From NCBI RefSeq assembly GCF_002964785.1, contig NZ_PQCC01000013.1, forward strand, positions 31,162-95,161: DNA of 64,000 nucleotides, in the 5' to 3' direction. The DNA is from Pseudoalteromonas sp. T1lg48 (lineage in GTDB: Bacteria; Pseudomonadota; Gammaproteobacteria; Enterobacterales; Alteromonadaceae). This document shows, one piece after another, positions 9,123 to 18,144 of this stretch. A model generated the notes under the pieces. The model saw only the letters and a list, made by a program, of their open reading frames with translations, was not told the origin of the DNA and made no database searches. The position numbers and the translations under genes are program-made. Each line of letters starts with the position of its first letter. The stretch's first letter is position 1.

Positions 9123-11027
9123 CTAGTCTTCAAAGTAGGTATAGCCGCTCAATCCGTGATTTAGCTCATCCAGATAGCTTTGCTTAAGCGCCGCGTCTAT
9201 ATCCAAGGCAGCCACTCGCTGCTGATAACGTGCCGCCAATACTTCACTATCGTAATGGACGAATTTTAATACGTCCTGAACACTGTCACCCTTGAGTTCA
9301 TTGGTCAGTCGGTACTCATCACCGTGCAGTTCCACATGCACCGAATCAGTGTCACCAAACAGATTGTGCAGGTCGCCCAGGATCTCCTGATAGGCGCCAA
9401 CCATAAACATGGCAATATGGTATTGCTGTCCAAACTCGTAGCGCGGAATGGGCAGGCTGGCCTCAATGCCGGCACCGTCGACATACTCACGAATTTGTCC
9501 GTCCGAATCACAGGTAATATCCTGAATAATCACGCGCTGCTCCAGCGGCCTATCCAGATGCTCGATGGGCAACACAGGGAACAACTGACCGATACCCCAG
9601 ACATCCGGCAATGACTGGAACAATGAGAAGTTTACAAACAGCTTATCTGCCAGCTTTTCGTTCAGCTCGTCGATCACCTCGCGATGGGCGCGGGCCGACT
9701 CGCTCAAGCAACCACGCACCTTATGCAGGGTACGGAAATACAACTGCTCTACCAGTGCCCACTGCTCTATGCCCAGCATGCCGTGGACATATTGGGCATG
9801 AGCCTCGCTGAACAGATGCATGGCATCGTGGTAGCTCTCAATGGCCATTCTGGCATTGACCCCGGCGCAGGTTTGCTGCATTTCCAATACCACCTTGGGC
9901 AGCTCTGCATCGGCGGCGATCGTCACCTCATTATTGGGCGCTTTTTCCACGTCCACCACATCGGTGATCAACACCGCATGGTGCGCCGTTAAAGCCCGGC
10001 CTGATTCGGTAATAATGGCCGGATGGGCCAGCCCATTGGCATCACTCACTTCGGCAAAGGCGGCCACCACGTTTTTGGCATACTCTTCAACCGTGTAGTT
10101 CATCGAACAACTGCTGCGCGAGCCCGAACCTTCATAGTCGACGCCCAAGCCGCCGCCCACATCTACGGTTTTCAATGGCACACCCATTTGGCACAACTGC
10201 GCATAGTGGCGGGCACATTCGGTGAGCGCCCGTTGGATATCGCGAATATTGGCGATTTGCGAACCGATATGAAAATGCACCAGCTCCATTAAATGCAGCT
10301 TATTGTGTTTCTTTAAGGTCTCTACGGCCTGCAGCACCTGAGAGGCGGTCAAACCAAATTTACCACGTTCGCCACCGGTGTTTTGCCACTTGCCCTTACC
10401 CACGGAATTAAGGCGAATACGAATGCCGATTGGCGCTTCTAGGGCCATGGCGTCCATTTCTCTGATCAGTGCATCAAGTTCGGACAGCTTCTCGATGACA
10501 ATATTGACCTTGTGACCGGTAGCCTGGCCGATCAAGGCCAGGCGCATAAACTCGCTGTCTTTGTAGCCATTACAGACTATGGTGATGTCTTTTCCGGCCA
10601 AACCGAGAATGGCCATTAGCTCGGGCTTGGAACCGGCCTCTAAGCCGACCTGGCCACTGTTGTGCGCCAACAACTTGGAGACAACCGAGCGCTGCTGGTT
10701 TACTTTAATAGGGTACACGCAGGTATAGTCACCTTGGTAGTCCTTGGCGGTTTTGGCCTGACTAAAGGCAGAAATCAAACGCGATGCACGATGCTGCAAG
10801 ATATCGGTAAAACGCACCAACACCGGCAAGGTCAGGCCTTGCTCTTTAAAACGTTCGACTAAGGCATTTAACGCCAAACCGGGTTTGCTTTTATCACCAT
10901 CGGGATAAGCAACCAGCTCGCCTTGCGCGTTAATATCAAAGTAGCCATCGCTCCAATGACTGACGTTATAAACGGACTGAGCGACCTGATAACCCTCGGG
11001 TTGATCTGCCAGGGGACCCCTTTCCAT
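9123..11027 (-). CDS. speA: Biosynthetic arginine decarboxylase
   Basis: 634 residues, the usual SpeA length. It converts arginine to agmatine, the first step of the agmatine route to putrescine. The alanine-racemase-fold PLP domain carries the cofactor lysine in YPIKVNQQ (Lys108), plus ELVHFHIGSQ and DVGGGLGVDYEGS. The C-terminal domain holds QTCAGVN and ITCDSDGQI with the specificity Cys-Asp-Ser-Asp run typical of group IV decarboxylases. It is divergent from speE across 160 bases, so polyamine genes share a control region. No agmatinase gene (speB) is in view. Confidence 0.97.
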   Translation of the reverse strand: MERGPLADQPEGYQVAQSVYNVSHWSDGYFDINAQGELVAYPDGDKSKPGLALNALVERFKEQGLTLPVLVRFTDILQHRASRLISAFSQAKTAKDYQGDYTCVYPIKVNQQRSVVSKLLAHNSGQVGLEAGSKPELMAILGLAGKDITIVCNGYKDSEFMRLALIGQATGHKVNIVIEKLSELDALIREMDAMALEAPIGIRIRLNSVGKGKWQNTGGERGKFGLTASQVLQAVETLKKHNKLHLMELVHFHIGSQIANIRDIQRALTECARHYAQLCQMGVPLKTVDVGGGLGVDYEGSGSRSSCSMNYTVEEYAKNVVAAFAEVSDANGLAHPAIITESGRALTAHHAVLITDVVDVEKAPNNEVTIAADAELPKVVLEMQQTCAGVNARMAIESYHDAMHLFSEAHAQYVHGMLGIEQWALVEQLYFRTLHKVRGCLSESARAHREVIDELNEKLADKLFVNFSLFQSLPDVWGIGQLFPVLPIEHLDRPLEQRVIIQDITCDSDGQIREYVDGAGIEASLPIPRYEFGQQYHIAMFMVGAYQEILGDLHNLFGDTDSVHVELHGDEYRLTNELKGDSVQDVLKFVHYDSEVLAARYQQRVAALDIDAALKQSYLDELNHGLSGYTYFED

Positions 11028-11187
11028 ACTGTACTCTCAATATTGAACCAACAATTTGTCGCTAGTTTAATATCTCTTATTGCCACTAGCGAATAGAAAA
11101 TCACATAAATGCAGCTAAAATTTGATTGAGCATTGCCCTGCGCACTGGCAAAATTGCGCTTCTCATTTATTGGTGATTATTTAACAC

Positions 11188-12051
11188 ATGACAAGTTTAG
11201 ATAAAAACCACTGGTTTACCGAAATCAGTGACCGTGATGGCAGTGCTTTTTCACTGCGCATCAACAAATTACTTGAAGAAAAACAGTCTCCCTTTCAGCA
11301 TGTTGCCATGTATGAAACCACCGACTTTGGCAACCTGATGATCATTGACGGCTGCACCATGGTGAGTACTCGCGAGAATTTCTTTTACCATGAAATGATC
11401 GCCCACCCAGCGCTGTTCAGCCACCCGAATCCGAAAAACGTGGTGATCATCGGCGGCGGCGACTGCGGTACCCTGCGCGAAGTGCTTAAGCACGACAGTG
11501 TAGAGTCGGTCACGCAAATCGATATCGATGAAGTGGTTACCGAGATGTCGCTGAAGTATTTCCCTGAGCTATGCAGCTCAAACCAGGACCCACGCGCCAC
11601 CCTTTTATTTGATGACGGCATCAAGTACATGCGCGAAGCCGCGCCCGAGTCTATCGACGTGGTCATTGTTGACGGCACGGATCCGGTTGGTCCGGGTGAA
11701 GGCCTGTTCAACCACGCCTTCTACCAAAGCTGTTTGAAAGCCTTGCGCCCCGGCGGTGTGCTGGTACAGCAAAGCGAAAGCCCGCTGATGCATATGCCAT
11801 TACTACTGGAGATGCGCGGTGCGATGAAGGAAGTCGGCTTTGGTGCCTTGCAGACCTTGCCATTCCCGCAGCCTATTTACCCATCGGGTTTGTGGTCGGT
11901 AACCCTGGCTCGCAAAGGCATGGGTTTCGACGGCTTCCGCGCCTGCGATCCACAAGCGCTACAAACCGAGTACTATACTCCGGGCATTCATCAGGGCGCC
12001 CTGAGTGAGCCGCCATTTATGGCCAAGGCCTTCGCCAGCGAAGCGAAATAA
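11188..12051 (+). CDS. speE: Polyamine aminopropyltransferase (spermidine synthase)
   Basis: 287 residues. It transfers an aminopropyl group from decarboxylated S-adenosylmethionine to putrescine. The Rossmann core shows VVIIGGGDCGTLREV (usual GGGDGG/D), the acidic VTQIDIDEVV and the catalytic VIVDGTDPVGPGEGLF segment. The N-terminal beta domain begins WFTEISDRDGSAFSLRI. Sequence resembles the Shewanella/Pseudoalteromonas type, with Cys in the glycine loop. Divergent from speA. The ribosome site is weak (GGTGA, far upstream). A strong terminator follows directly. Confidence 0.95.
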   Translation: MTSLDKNHWFTEISDRDGSAFSLRINKLLEEKQSPFQHVAMYETTDFGNLMIIDGCTMVSTRENFFYHEMIAHPALFSHPNPKNVVIIGGGDCGTLREVLKHDSVESVTQIDIDEVVTEMSLKYFPELCSSNQDPRATLLFDDGIKYMREAAPESIDVVIVDGTDPVGPGEGLFNHAFYQSCLKALRPGGVLVQQSESPLMHMPLLLEMRGAMKEVGFGALQTLPFPQPIYPSGLWSVTLARKGMGFDGFRACDPQALQTEYYTPGIHQGALSEPPFMAKAFASEAK

Positions 12052-12054
12052 AAG

Positions 12055-12082
12055 AAAAAGGCGAGCTCGACTCGCCTTTTTT
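12055..12082 (+). terminator. Rho-independent terminator of speE
   Basis: AAAAAGGCGAG-ctcga-CTCGCCTTTTTT begins four bases after the speE stop; GC-rich stem followed by six T residues. Confidence 0.9.
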
Positions 12083-12174
12083 AATGTCATCCTAGGCGCC
12101 CGCCTTTGAATACGTATGCAACTTCTATGTGATCGCCCCCCGTTCACCTTACTCTAAGATTTCTCTTAGACGTT

Positions 12175-12336
12175 ATACCAATTCTGTTAAGTATGTGAGC
12201 AGAGATAGCGCTGGATAAATGATGTGAGAACAAGGCGGAGTTTTTCTTATGTAGTTATTCTACATAGAAAAATTCCAACGCAGTGAGCACGATATTTAGC
12301 CCGCTAGAATGATTAGCTATTTAAGTGAATTGGTAT
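12175..12336 (+). repeat. 162-bp inverted-repeat element, family A copy 1
   Basis: Ends are ATACCAATTC and GAATTGGTAT (10 bp perfect, about 15 of the outer 19 matching). It is nearly identical over its full length to the copy at 39533-39694 and matches the shortened inverted copy at 50083-50185. The centre forms a long hairpin around TGTAGTTATTCTACAT. It carries no gene. It ends 57 bases before the GH97 start, so it may affect that gene's expression. It has the form of a MITE. Confidence 0.85.
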
Positions 12337-12393
12337 TCCATAACCAGGCGAGGTCAATCTCAGCCTAACCATGGGTATTACCAGGACAAGTCA

Positions 12394-14427
12394 ATGCGCG
12401 TATTTATCCCTTTGCTTTTGGCATCGCCATTAGCGCTGGCAAAAACCGTGAGCGTCAGCTCTCCCGACGGCCAGATCCAATTTTCCTTAAGCGATGAAGG
12501 TGCCCCAAGTTACCAGGTCACCTTTGCCGGTAAGCCGGTAATTAACTCATCCAAACTGGGTTTTTATTTTAAGAACGAAGCGCCACTGCGTGACGACCTA
12601 GTGATCAGCAACACGCAAATCCAAAGCGTCGACCAAAGCTGGCAACAGCCCTGGGGTGAGCAACGCCTTATTCGCGATAATCACAACGAACTGGCGGTTA
12701 CCTTTAGCGATGAAAACGATGCCAGCCGCAGCTATACGGTGCGTGTACGTGCCTTTAACGACGGCCTGGGCTTTCGTTATGAATTAGAAGGCAAAGAGCG
12801 CCCCGACTACCAGATCACCGATGAGCTCACCGAGTTCGCCCTGGCCGGACAAAACAACGAAGCGCTGTGGATCCCGGCCCGAGGCTGGAATCGTTACGAG
12901 TATGTGTATAAGCGCACCGACGCCAGCGAGGCGGCCCATGTTCATACGCCCTTTACCCTGAAAATGGGCAATGGCGTCCATATCAGTATTCATGAGGCTG
13001 CCCTGGTCGATTATGCCGGCATGACCCTAAATCAGCGTCGTCCGGGTATTTTTAAAGCCGATTTAACGCCCTGGTCAGACGGCATTGCGGTGAAAACCGA
13101 AAACGGTTTCACCACCCCCTGGCGTACCATTCAAATCGCCGATAAGGCCACCGGGCTACTTAACTCGCACCTGATCCTCAACCTCAATGAACCGAATAAA
13201 CTCGGCGATGTATCCTGGGTTAAGCCGGGTAAATACGTGGGTATCTGGTGGGGCATGCATATCAATGAAAACACCTGGGGCAGCGGTGAAAAACACGGCG
13301 CCACCACAGAAAACACCATTGAATACCTGGACTTTGCCGCCAAATATGGCTTCGATGGCGTGCTCGTTGAAGGCTGGAACGAAGGCTGGGACGGCGACTG
13401 GTTCTTTAATGGCGATGTCTTTAGCTTTACCAAAAGCTATGATGATTTCGACCTGGCCGCCATTGCCAAACACGGTAAAAAGGTCGGTGCGAAGCTGATC
13501 GGTCATCACGAAACCTCGGGCAATGTCAGCAACTATCGTAACCAGATGGAAGACGCCTTTAAGCTCTATCAGAAACATGGCGTAAGCCAGATCAAAACCG
13601 GTTATGTTGCCGACGGCGGCAATATCAAACGCATCGATGAGCAGGGTATCGCCCGCTACGAGTGGCACGACGGCCAGTTTATGGCCAACGAGTACCTCTA
13701 TAACATCGAGCTGGCGGCCAAGTATCAGCTCAGCATCAATACCCATGAGCCGATTAAAGACACCGGCCTGCGTCGCACCTACCCGAACTGGATCACCCGT
13801 GAAGGGTCGCGCGGTCAGGAATTCAATGCCTGGGGCACGCCGCCTAACCCACCTGCACATACGCCCATGCTGGCCTATACCCGCATGCTGGCGGGGCCAA
13901 TGGACTTCACTCCGGGGATCTTCGATATGGGCTTTAACGGCTTAGGCGCCGATACCAACCGCCCGCAAACCACCCTGGCGAAACAGCTGGCCCTGTATGT
14001 GGTGCTCTACAGCCCGGTGCAAATGGCGGCGGATTTACCCCGTAACTATCTGGCCAAGCCGGATGCCTTCCAGTTTATCCAGGATGTGCCCACCGACTGG
14101 GAGCTTAGCCAGGCCATTGCCGGTGAAATGGGCGAATACGTGGTTTTTGCCCGTAAGGAGCGCAAGCGGGATCACTACAGTGGTCAGGACTGGTACCTGG
14201 GCGCCATTACCGATGGCGAGGCCCGCAAGGTCGATATCAAGCTCGACTTCTTAGAGCCGGGTAAGCGCTTTGAGGCGCAGATTTATGCCGATGGCGAGGA
14301 TGCAGAATGGGTGAATAACCCCTACAGCATGGCTATCAGCAAGCAGATGGTCACCAGCAAAGACCAGCTTACGCTTAAGCTGGCGCCCAGCGGTGGTACA
14401 GCGATTCGCTTTAAGGCCCTGGACTAA
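12394..14427 (+). CDS. Glycoside hydrolase family 97 (SusB-like alpha-glucosidase), secreted
   Basis: 677 residues from the ATG at 12394, which sits behind AGGAC; codons upstream belong to the repeat and are not expected to be used. Signal peptide MRVFIPLLLASPLALA. The N-terminal beta-sandwich domain is followed by a TIM barrel with VLVEGWNEGWDGDW, HHETSGN (about 371-377), IKTGYV and THEPIKDTGLRRTYPNW (Glu452), then EGSRGQEF (Glu476). The last two segments carry the Ca-binding and acid/base glutamates known in GH97. The glycine in IKTGYV, where retaining members carry the Asp nucleophile, and the HHE glutamate suggest the inverting subgroup. It probably cleaves alpha-glucosides in the periplasm. 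No sus-type receptor is adjacent. Confidence 0.92.
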   Translation: MRVFIPLLLASPLALAKTVSVSSPDGQIQFSLSDEGAPSYQVTFAGKPVINSSKLGFYFKNEAPLRDDLVISNTQIQSVDQSWQQPWGEQRLIRDNHNELAVTFSDENDASRSYTVRVRAFNDGLGFRYELEGKERPDYQITDELTEFALAGQNNEALWIPARGWNRYEYVYKRTDASEAAHVHTPFTLKMGNGVHISIHEAALVDYAGMTLNQRRPGIFKADLTPWSDGIAVKTENGFTTPWRTIQIADKATGLLNSHLILNLNEPNKLGDVSWVKPGKYVGIWWGMHINENTWGSGEKHGATTENTIEYLDFAAKYGFDGVLVEGWNEGWDGDWFFNGDVFSFTKSYDDFDLAAIAKHGKKVGAKLIGHHETSGNVSNYRNQMEDAFKLYQKHGVSQIKTGYVADGGNIKRIDEQGIARYEWHDGQFMANEYLYNIELAAKYQLSINTHEPIKDTGLRRTYPNWITREGSRGQEFNAWGTPPNPPAHTPMLAYTRMLAGPMDFTPGIFDMGFNGLGADTNRPQTTLAKQLALYVVLYSPVQMAADLPRNYLAKPDAFQFIQDVPTDWELSQAIAGEMGEYVVFARKERKRDHYSGQDWYLGAITDGEARKVDIKLDFLEPGKRFEAQIYADGEDAEWVNNPYSMAISKQMVTSKDQLTLKLAPSGGTAIRFKALD

Positions 14428-14436
14428 CAACGAACG

Positions 14437-14464
14437 AAAAAGCCACCTACTCGGTGGCTTTTTT
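14437..14464. terminator. Bidirectional terminator between GH97 and small membrane-protein gene
   Basis: AAAAAGCCACC-tact-CGGTGGCTTTTTT: GC stem flanked by A and T runs, so it can serve both converging genes. It overlaps the last codons of the minus-strand gene. Confidence 0.85.
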
Positions 14465-14824
14465 ATGGCTGCGCTCAAGCAATAAATACTCGGTGCGTTT
14501 AATCTCGCGAATAATAGAGTTGCGGTTCATTTCCATAAAAATCCACAACTTCACCGCAATCTGCACCATGAGGCCAACAATAAACCACACCGCCCAAAAA
14601 ATCTGGTCACCGACCTCGGTGGCGACATAAAAGCGATAGCCACAATAAATAAAAGCCGCCGTGGCAATCAAGGCCAACAGGGTTGAAAGCCACACCCAGC
14701 GGCGCATGGAACCCTGGTAGGTTTGCCCCAGGCGGGCAAATAAGCCCTCATCCCGACTTAAAATACCATCTAATTGCTGGCGCTCCTGCGCCAGCTCCGA
14801 TTTAATTTGCTGCTCTAGATTCAT
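14447..14824 (-). CDS. Small two-TM membrane protein paired with ECF sigma factor
   Basis: 125 residues from the second Met (MNLEQQIKSELAQERQQ), chosen because GAGGAAAC lies six bases before it; an upstream ATG six codons earlier is possible. A charged N-terminal helix of about 40 residues is followed by two membrane segments (WLSTLLALIATAAFIYCGY and IFWAVWFIVGLMVQIAVKLW) and a short basic tail. The start overlaps the end of the sigma-factor gene. Context suggests an anti-sigma or sensor partner, but there is no zinc anti-sigma HXXXCXXC motif, so the role is an inference. Similar small proteins of unknown function often follow sigma-70 genes. Confidence 0.75.
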   Translation of the reverse strand: MNLEQQIKSELAQERQQLDGILSRDEGLFARLGQTYQGSMRRWVWLSTLLALIATAAFIYCGYRFYVATEVGDQIFWAVWFIVGLMVQIAVKLWIFMEMNRNSIIREIKRTEYLLLERSHKKATE

Positions 14825-15353
14825 GCTCGTTTCCTCTTTCATCTCGGGCCCACTGGCTTAATTTCTGTCTGGCACTGTGTAAGCGCGATTTAATTGTGCC
14901 TATAGGCGTATCGAGTACCGTGGCGATATCCGCTATGGATAACTCTTCCAAATAAAACAAATACACACTATGGCGCTCCACGTCTGGCAGTTGGGCTATC
15001 AGGGCGAGTAAGTCTAAATGCCGCTCTACCTTGGCCGTATCCCCGCCTTGTTGCGGCGGTGGCTCGGCCATCAGCAGCTCTTTTTGCCGACGTCGCCTTA
15101 GGTCGATAAAACGTCGATACACGGCGCGAAACAACCAGGCTTTAAAGGCACTGGGTTCAAGCAAAACGCGCATATCTTTGGCCACCTTGCTCCATACCTC
15201 CTGAGTGAGATCCGCCGCATCCTGCTCACATTGGCAGAGCTTAAAGGCAAATCGGTAACTGCCCTGATAATGACGCTCACACAAGGCGGAGAAGGCGCTT
15301 GAATCTCCTTTTTGCGCGGCCAGCACCAGCAAAGCAGTGATTGTTTCTGTCAT
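14802..15353 (-). CDS. RNA polymerase ECF-type sigma factor
   Basis: About 183 residues. Region 2 contains ERHYQGSYRFAFKLCQ and DAADLTQEVWSKVAKDM with FKAWLFRAVYRRFIDLRRR; region 4 contains LPDVERHSVYLFYLEELSIADIA and TPIGTIKSRLHSARQKL, the helix-turn-helix that reads the -35 box. The start is either the ATG at 15353 (MTETITALL) or a TTG at 15365 behind AAAGAG. It is followed by an overlapping small membrane-protein gene. A candidate own-type promoter lies upstream. Confidence 0.92.
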   Translation of the reverse strand: MTETITALLVLAAQKGDSSAFSALCERHYQGSYRFAFKLCQCEQDAADLTQEVWSKVAKDMRVLLEPSAFKAWLFRAVYRRFIDLRRRRQKELLMAEPPPQQGGDTAKVERHLDLLALIAQLPDVERHSVYLFYLEELSIADIATVLDTPIGTIKSRLHSARQKLSQWARDERGNEHESRAAN

Positions 15354-15378
15354 AGTGAAAATCAACTCTTTATTACAA

Positions 15379-15402
15379 GACGTAACAGCCTTAAAAAAGG
15401 TT
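15379..15402 (-). promoter_or_regulatory. Candidate ECF-type promoter of the sigma-factor gene
   Basis: On the minus strand AACC (15402-15399) and CGTC (15382-15379) are 16 bases apart, matching the AAC/-35 and CGT/-10 cores common to many ECF sigma promoters, just ahead of the sigma gene. This suggests autoregulation; the motif is short and could be chance. Confidence 0.35.
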
Positions 15403-15510
15403 GGCGCACCACGTAATTAATTTGTGATAGCGCCAAAAGCATAGTGGCCAGTATGGTCCAAAACTAAAGGGAATTAATTGATTTTAAATATGGCTATGCA
15501 TTGAGTCGGG

Positions 15511-16782
15511 TTACTGAGGTAACTGAATCTGCGCTATGGCGCCCCCTTGGGGGTTATTGACCAGTGTTAACTCGCCGCCCTGAGCCCGTATAATCTCGCG
15601 ACTCAATGTCAGGCCTATGCCTGAACCATTGACCTTGGTGGAGTAAAAGGGCACAAATAAATTATCCGGGTTTCCTATGCCCGTGCCGTTATCATAAAGG
15701 CACAGCTGCCATCTCGCGTCGTTACTGATTTCTAATCTAAGACCCTCATTGCCTTGCAGAGCATTTGCCTGCTCGCCATTGCGAACCAGATTCAAAAGCG
15801 CTTGCTCCAGCTGCTCCATGTCTAAGTGCAACAGGCCGGCCTCTACATGGCATTGTATTTCAACCTGAGGAAACAGCACCTTTAGGCGTTTTTCTAACTG
15901 TGCCAAGGAGACTTCTTTGATCTGCGGTTCTGGTAACTGTGACAACCTGGAATAACTAGCCACGAAGCTGAGTAAATGCTGCGCTCGCTTTTCAATAACA
16001 TCCAGCATCTGCGCTTCTAAGGCATGCCCATGTTGTTGTTGCTCACGTAGGGATTGCGTGAGCGAATAAATGGGGGTTAACGAATTTCGTACCTCATGAT
16101 TGAGTACTCTCACCAGCTTTTTCCATGCCTGTTTCTCGGTGCTGCGAAGCGATTGCTCAATAGAGACAAAAACCAGCAACTGATAACTGCGGGCGCCGCG
16201 GTGCAATACATGCGTTTCTATCGTATAACGTTGCTCCTGCTGGCCGTGGCGCAAGTGCCATCGTTCTTGTTGATAATGGAGCCCCAGCTCAGACACAGGC
16301 ATGCCCAGCAAGGAAAGCGCGCCATAATGCTCATTAGCCGCCTTATTAGCATGGTATACCTGTTGGTGACCATCGAGCACAACCACGGGAGAGTGCAGTT
16401 CATTAATAAGCTCAAAGACAAAGGCTTCATTTTGCGCATACTCATTGCGCTTGTTGCCAATGCGCGTCGCTATACGGCGCAGATCTTCTTTAAGGCCATG
16501 TATACGACCACCGTCGTACTGCGCAAAATGCCACATAGTGAACTCTTCGTTTGCCAGGCTATCAAGCTGCACGGCAACACTATCAAAAGCGTTAATAACA
16601 CGGTGATAGAGCCACTGCATGGCCCAAAGACTGGGGCCAAGCACAACCAAGAGCAAGGTAAAGATACTGAGCGTTTCCAGGTCAAAATAATAACCGGCTA
16701 CCAACAGCAGGATCGCGATGGTGAACAAGGGGACGAGCATCAGTAACACCAGACTGCGCTCAAGCGAGCGAGGGCTTGCCAT
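15511..16782 (-). CDS. Membrane sensor histidine kinase (NtrY-like)
   Basis: 423 residues. Two N-terminal membrane segments (LVLLMLVPLFTIAILLLVAG and IFTLLLVVLGPSLWAM) are followed by a HAMP-like linker, a PAS-like domain (about 120-210), the H-box VLNHEVRNSLTPI with phospho-acceptor His229, the N-box LVRNGEQAN, G1 DNGTGIG and G2 GSGIGLTLSREI. The start overlaps the stop of the response-regulator gene (TAATG), so the two form a pair. It is the last gene of the efflux operon and presumably senses the stress that calls for the ABC system. Confidence 0.93.
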   Translation of the reverse strand: MASPRSLERSLVLLMLVPLFTIAILLLVAGYYFDLETLSIFTLLLVVLGPSLWAMQWLYHRVINAFDSVAVQLDSLANEEFTMWHFAQYDGGRIHGLKEDLRRIATRIGNKRNEYAQNEAFVFELINELHSPVVVLDGHQQVYHANKAANEHYGALSLLGMPVSELGLHYQQERWHLRHGQQEQRYTIETHVLHRGARSYQLLVFVSIEQSLRSTEKQAWKKLVRVLNHEVRNSLTPIYSLTQSLREQQQHGHALEAQMLDVIEKRAQHLLSFVASYSRLSQLPEPQIKEVSLAQLEKRLKVLFPQVEIQCHVEAGLLHLDMEQLEQALLNLVRNGEQANALQGNEGLRLEISNDARWQLCLYDNGTGIGNPDNLFVPFYSTKVNGSGIGLTLSREIIRAQGGELTLVNNPQGGAIAQIQLPQ

Positions 16783-18089
16783 TATTCGCAGCCCAACTGG
16801 TATTTTTCTAAGCGCCGATAGATTGCCGATTTACTCAGGCCAAGGAATTCGCCGGCGGCGACAACATTTCCCTCGAAATGGGCGATGGCATTACCGATCA
16901 TGCGTTTTTCGGCTTCCTCTAAGCTCATCAGCGGCAGGCTTTCATTGCTTGTGGCTTGGCTTAAAACAACATCCTTTGCCGTGACCAGCTCTGCATCGCT
17001 CATGATCACGGTGCGCTCTAAGATATGGGACAGCTCGCGAATATTTCCCGGCCAGGCATAGGCTCTAAGTTTCTCTAAGGCACACTTGCTCAACACTTTA
17101 TTTTGCAGCCGATAACGCTGGCAATGATGATGAATAAAGTGATTGGCCAAGGGCTCGAGTTCGTCACTGCGCTCTCTCAATGGCGGCAGATTCAATACCA
17201 GGGTGTTGAGACGATAGAGTAGGTCTTGGCGAAATTCACCGGCCTGGATAGCCGCATCTAAATCCGCATTGGTCGCCGAAATGATACGAGCATTACTGGT
17301 GAGGGTTTTTGAGCTGCCCAAGACTTCGTATTCGCCACACTCCAATACCCGCAATAGTTTGGCCTGCAAGGCTGGGGGTAAGGTACCAATTTCATCTAAA
17401 AATAAGGTGCCGTTTTGCGCTAAGGTAAAGCGCCCTGTGCGGGCTTCTTTCGCATCGGTAAACGCTCCTTTGGTGTGACCGAATAACTCGCTTTCAAATA
17501 AGTTCTCGGGAATGGCCGCCATATTCACGCTGACTAGCTCTGCGCTGCGGCGAGAACTGTGATTATGTACCATCTCTGCCAGCAGGCTTTTACCTGTGCC
17601 ATTCTCCCCGGTGATCAAAACATTGGCATCGGTTGCGGCGATGCGTTTGGCGCTATTGATAAGTGCTAGACTGCGCTCAGAAAACGCCAAAAACTCAGTC
17701 TCGGTGCTGTTATCGTGTTGCGGCAGATGCTTGTTAACGGCGTTGACCAGGCGGCGGTTTTGCCAGGGTTTCTCGACAAAATCACAGGCTCCCAACTGCA
17801 TCGCTTGCACCGCAAGTTCAACATTGGCATAGGCGGTGATCACCACCACGGCTATTTGCTTAGGAAGCTGACGTAACTGTTCGAGAAAACACAAGCCCTC
17901 CTTGCCCGATGTGGTGTCTTTGGTGAAATTCATATCCAGCAGAATTAAATCGATGGGCTGCTGGGTGATAAGGGCTAAAGCGGTTTTAGGAGAGTCAGCT
18001 TCCAGGCAGTGGTGGTCTTGATTTTGTAATGCGATCCGTGCACTTAAGCGCACATCGGGTTGGTCATCAATAATGAGTATACGAGCCAT
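16782..18089 (-). CDS. NtrC-family sigma-54 response regulator
   Basis: 435 residues from the ATG at 18089, behind AAGGT; a longer TTG start is unlikely. Order: receiver domain (ILIIDDQPDVR, phospho-Asp52 in ILLDMNF), AAA+ domain with Walker A GENGTGKS, ESELFGH and Walker B LFLDEIG, then a Fis-type helix-turn-helix (NVVAAGEFLGLSKSAIYRRL). The loop that contacts sigma-54, normally GAFTGA, reads GAFTDA here, a change seen in some members of this class. The operon's sigma-54 promoter suggests it still works with that factor. It lies between the ABC permease and the kinase. Confidence 0.93.
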   Translation of the reverse strand: MARILIIDDQPDVRLSARIALQNQDHHCLEADSPKTALALITQQPIDLILLDMNFTKDTTSGKEGLCFLEQLRQLPKQIAVVVITAYANVELAVQAMQLGACDFVEKPWQNRRLVNAVNKHLPQHDNSTETEFLAFSERSLALINSAKRIAATDANVLITGENGTGKSLLAEMVHNHSSRRSAELVSVNMAAIPENLFESELFGHTKGAFTDAKEARTGRFTLAQNGTLFLDEIGTLPPALQAKLLRVLECGEYEVLGSSKTLTSNARIISATNADLDAAIQAGEFRQDLLYRLNTLVLNLPPLRERSDELEPLANHFIHHHCQRYRLQNKVLSKCALEKLRAYAWPGNIRELSHILERTVIMSDAELVTAKDVVLSQATSNESLPLMSLEEAEKRMIGNAIAHFEGNVVAAGEFLGLSKSAIYRRLEKYQLGCE

Positions 18090-18122
18090 ATACCTTGGGG
18101 TCCCTGTTGCTGTAGTCAAATC

Positions 18123-18141
18123 AAGGGGCTCAAGGCCCCTT
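18123..18141. other. Stem-loop between permease and regulator genes
   Basis: AAGGGGC-tcaag-GCCCCTT. A T-run follows on the plus strand only, so it is not a standard terminator for the minus-strand operon. It could lower or stabilise transcript between transporter and regulator genes. Confidence 0.45.
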
Positions 18142-18144
18142 TTC

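Noticed and set aside
18123..18141. Terminator ending the ABC genes before the regulator gene
   Set aside because: The T-run is on the opposite strand; the stem alone does not show a transcript end.
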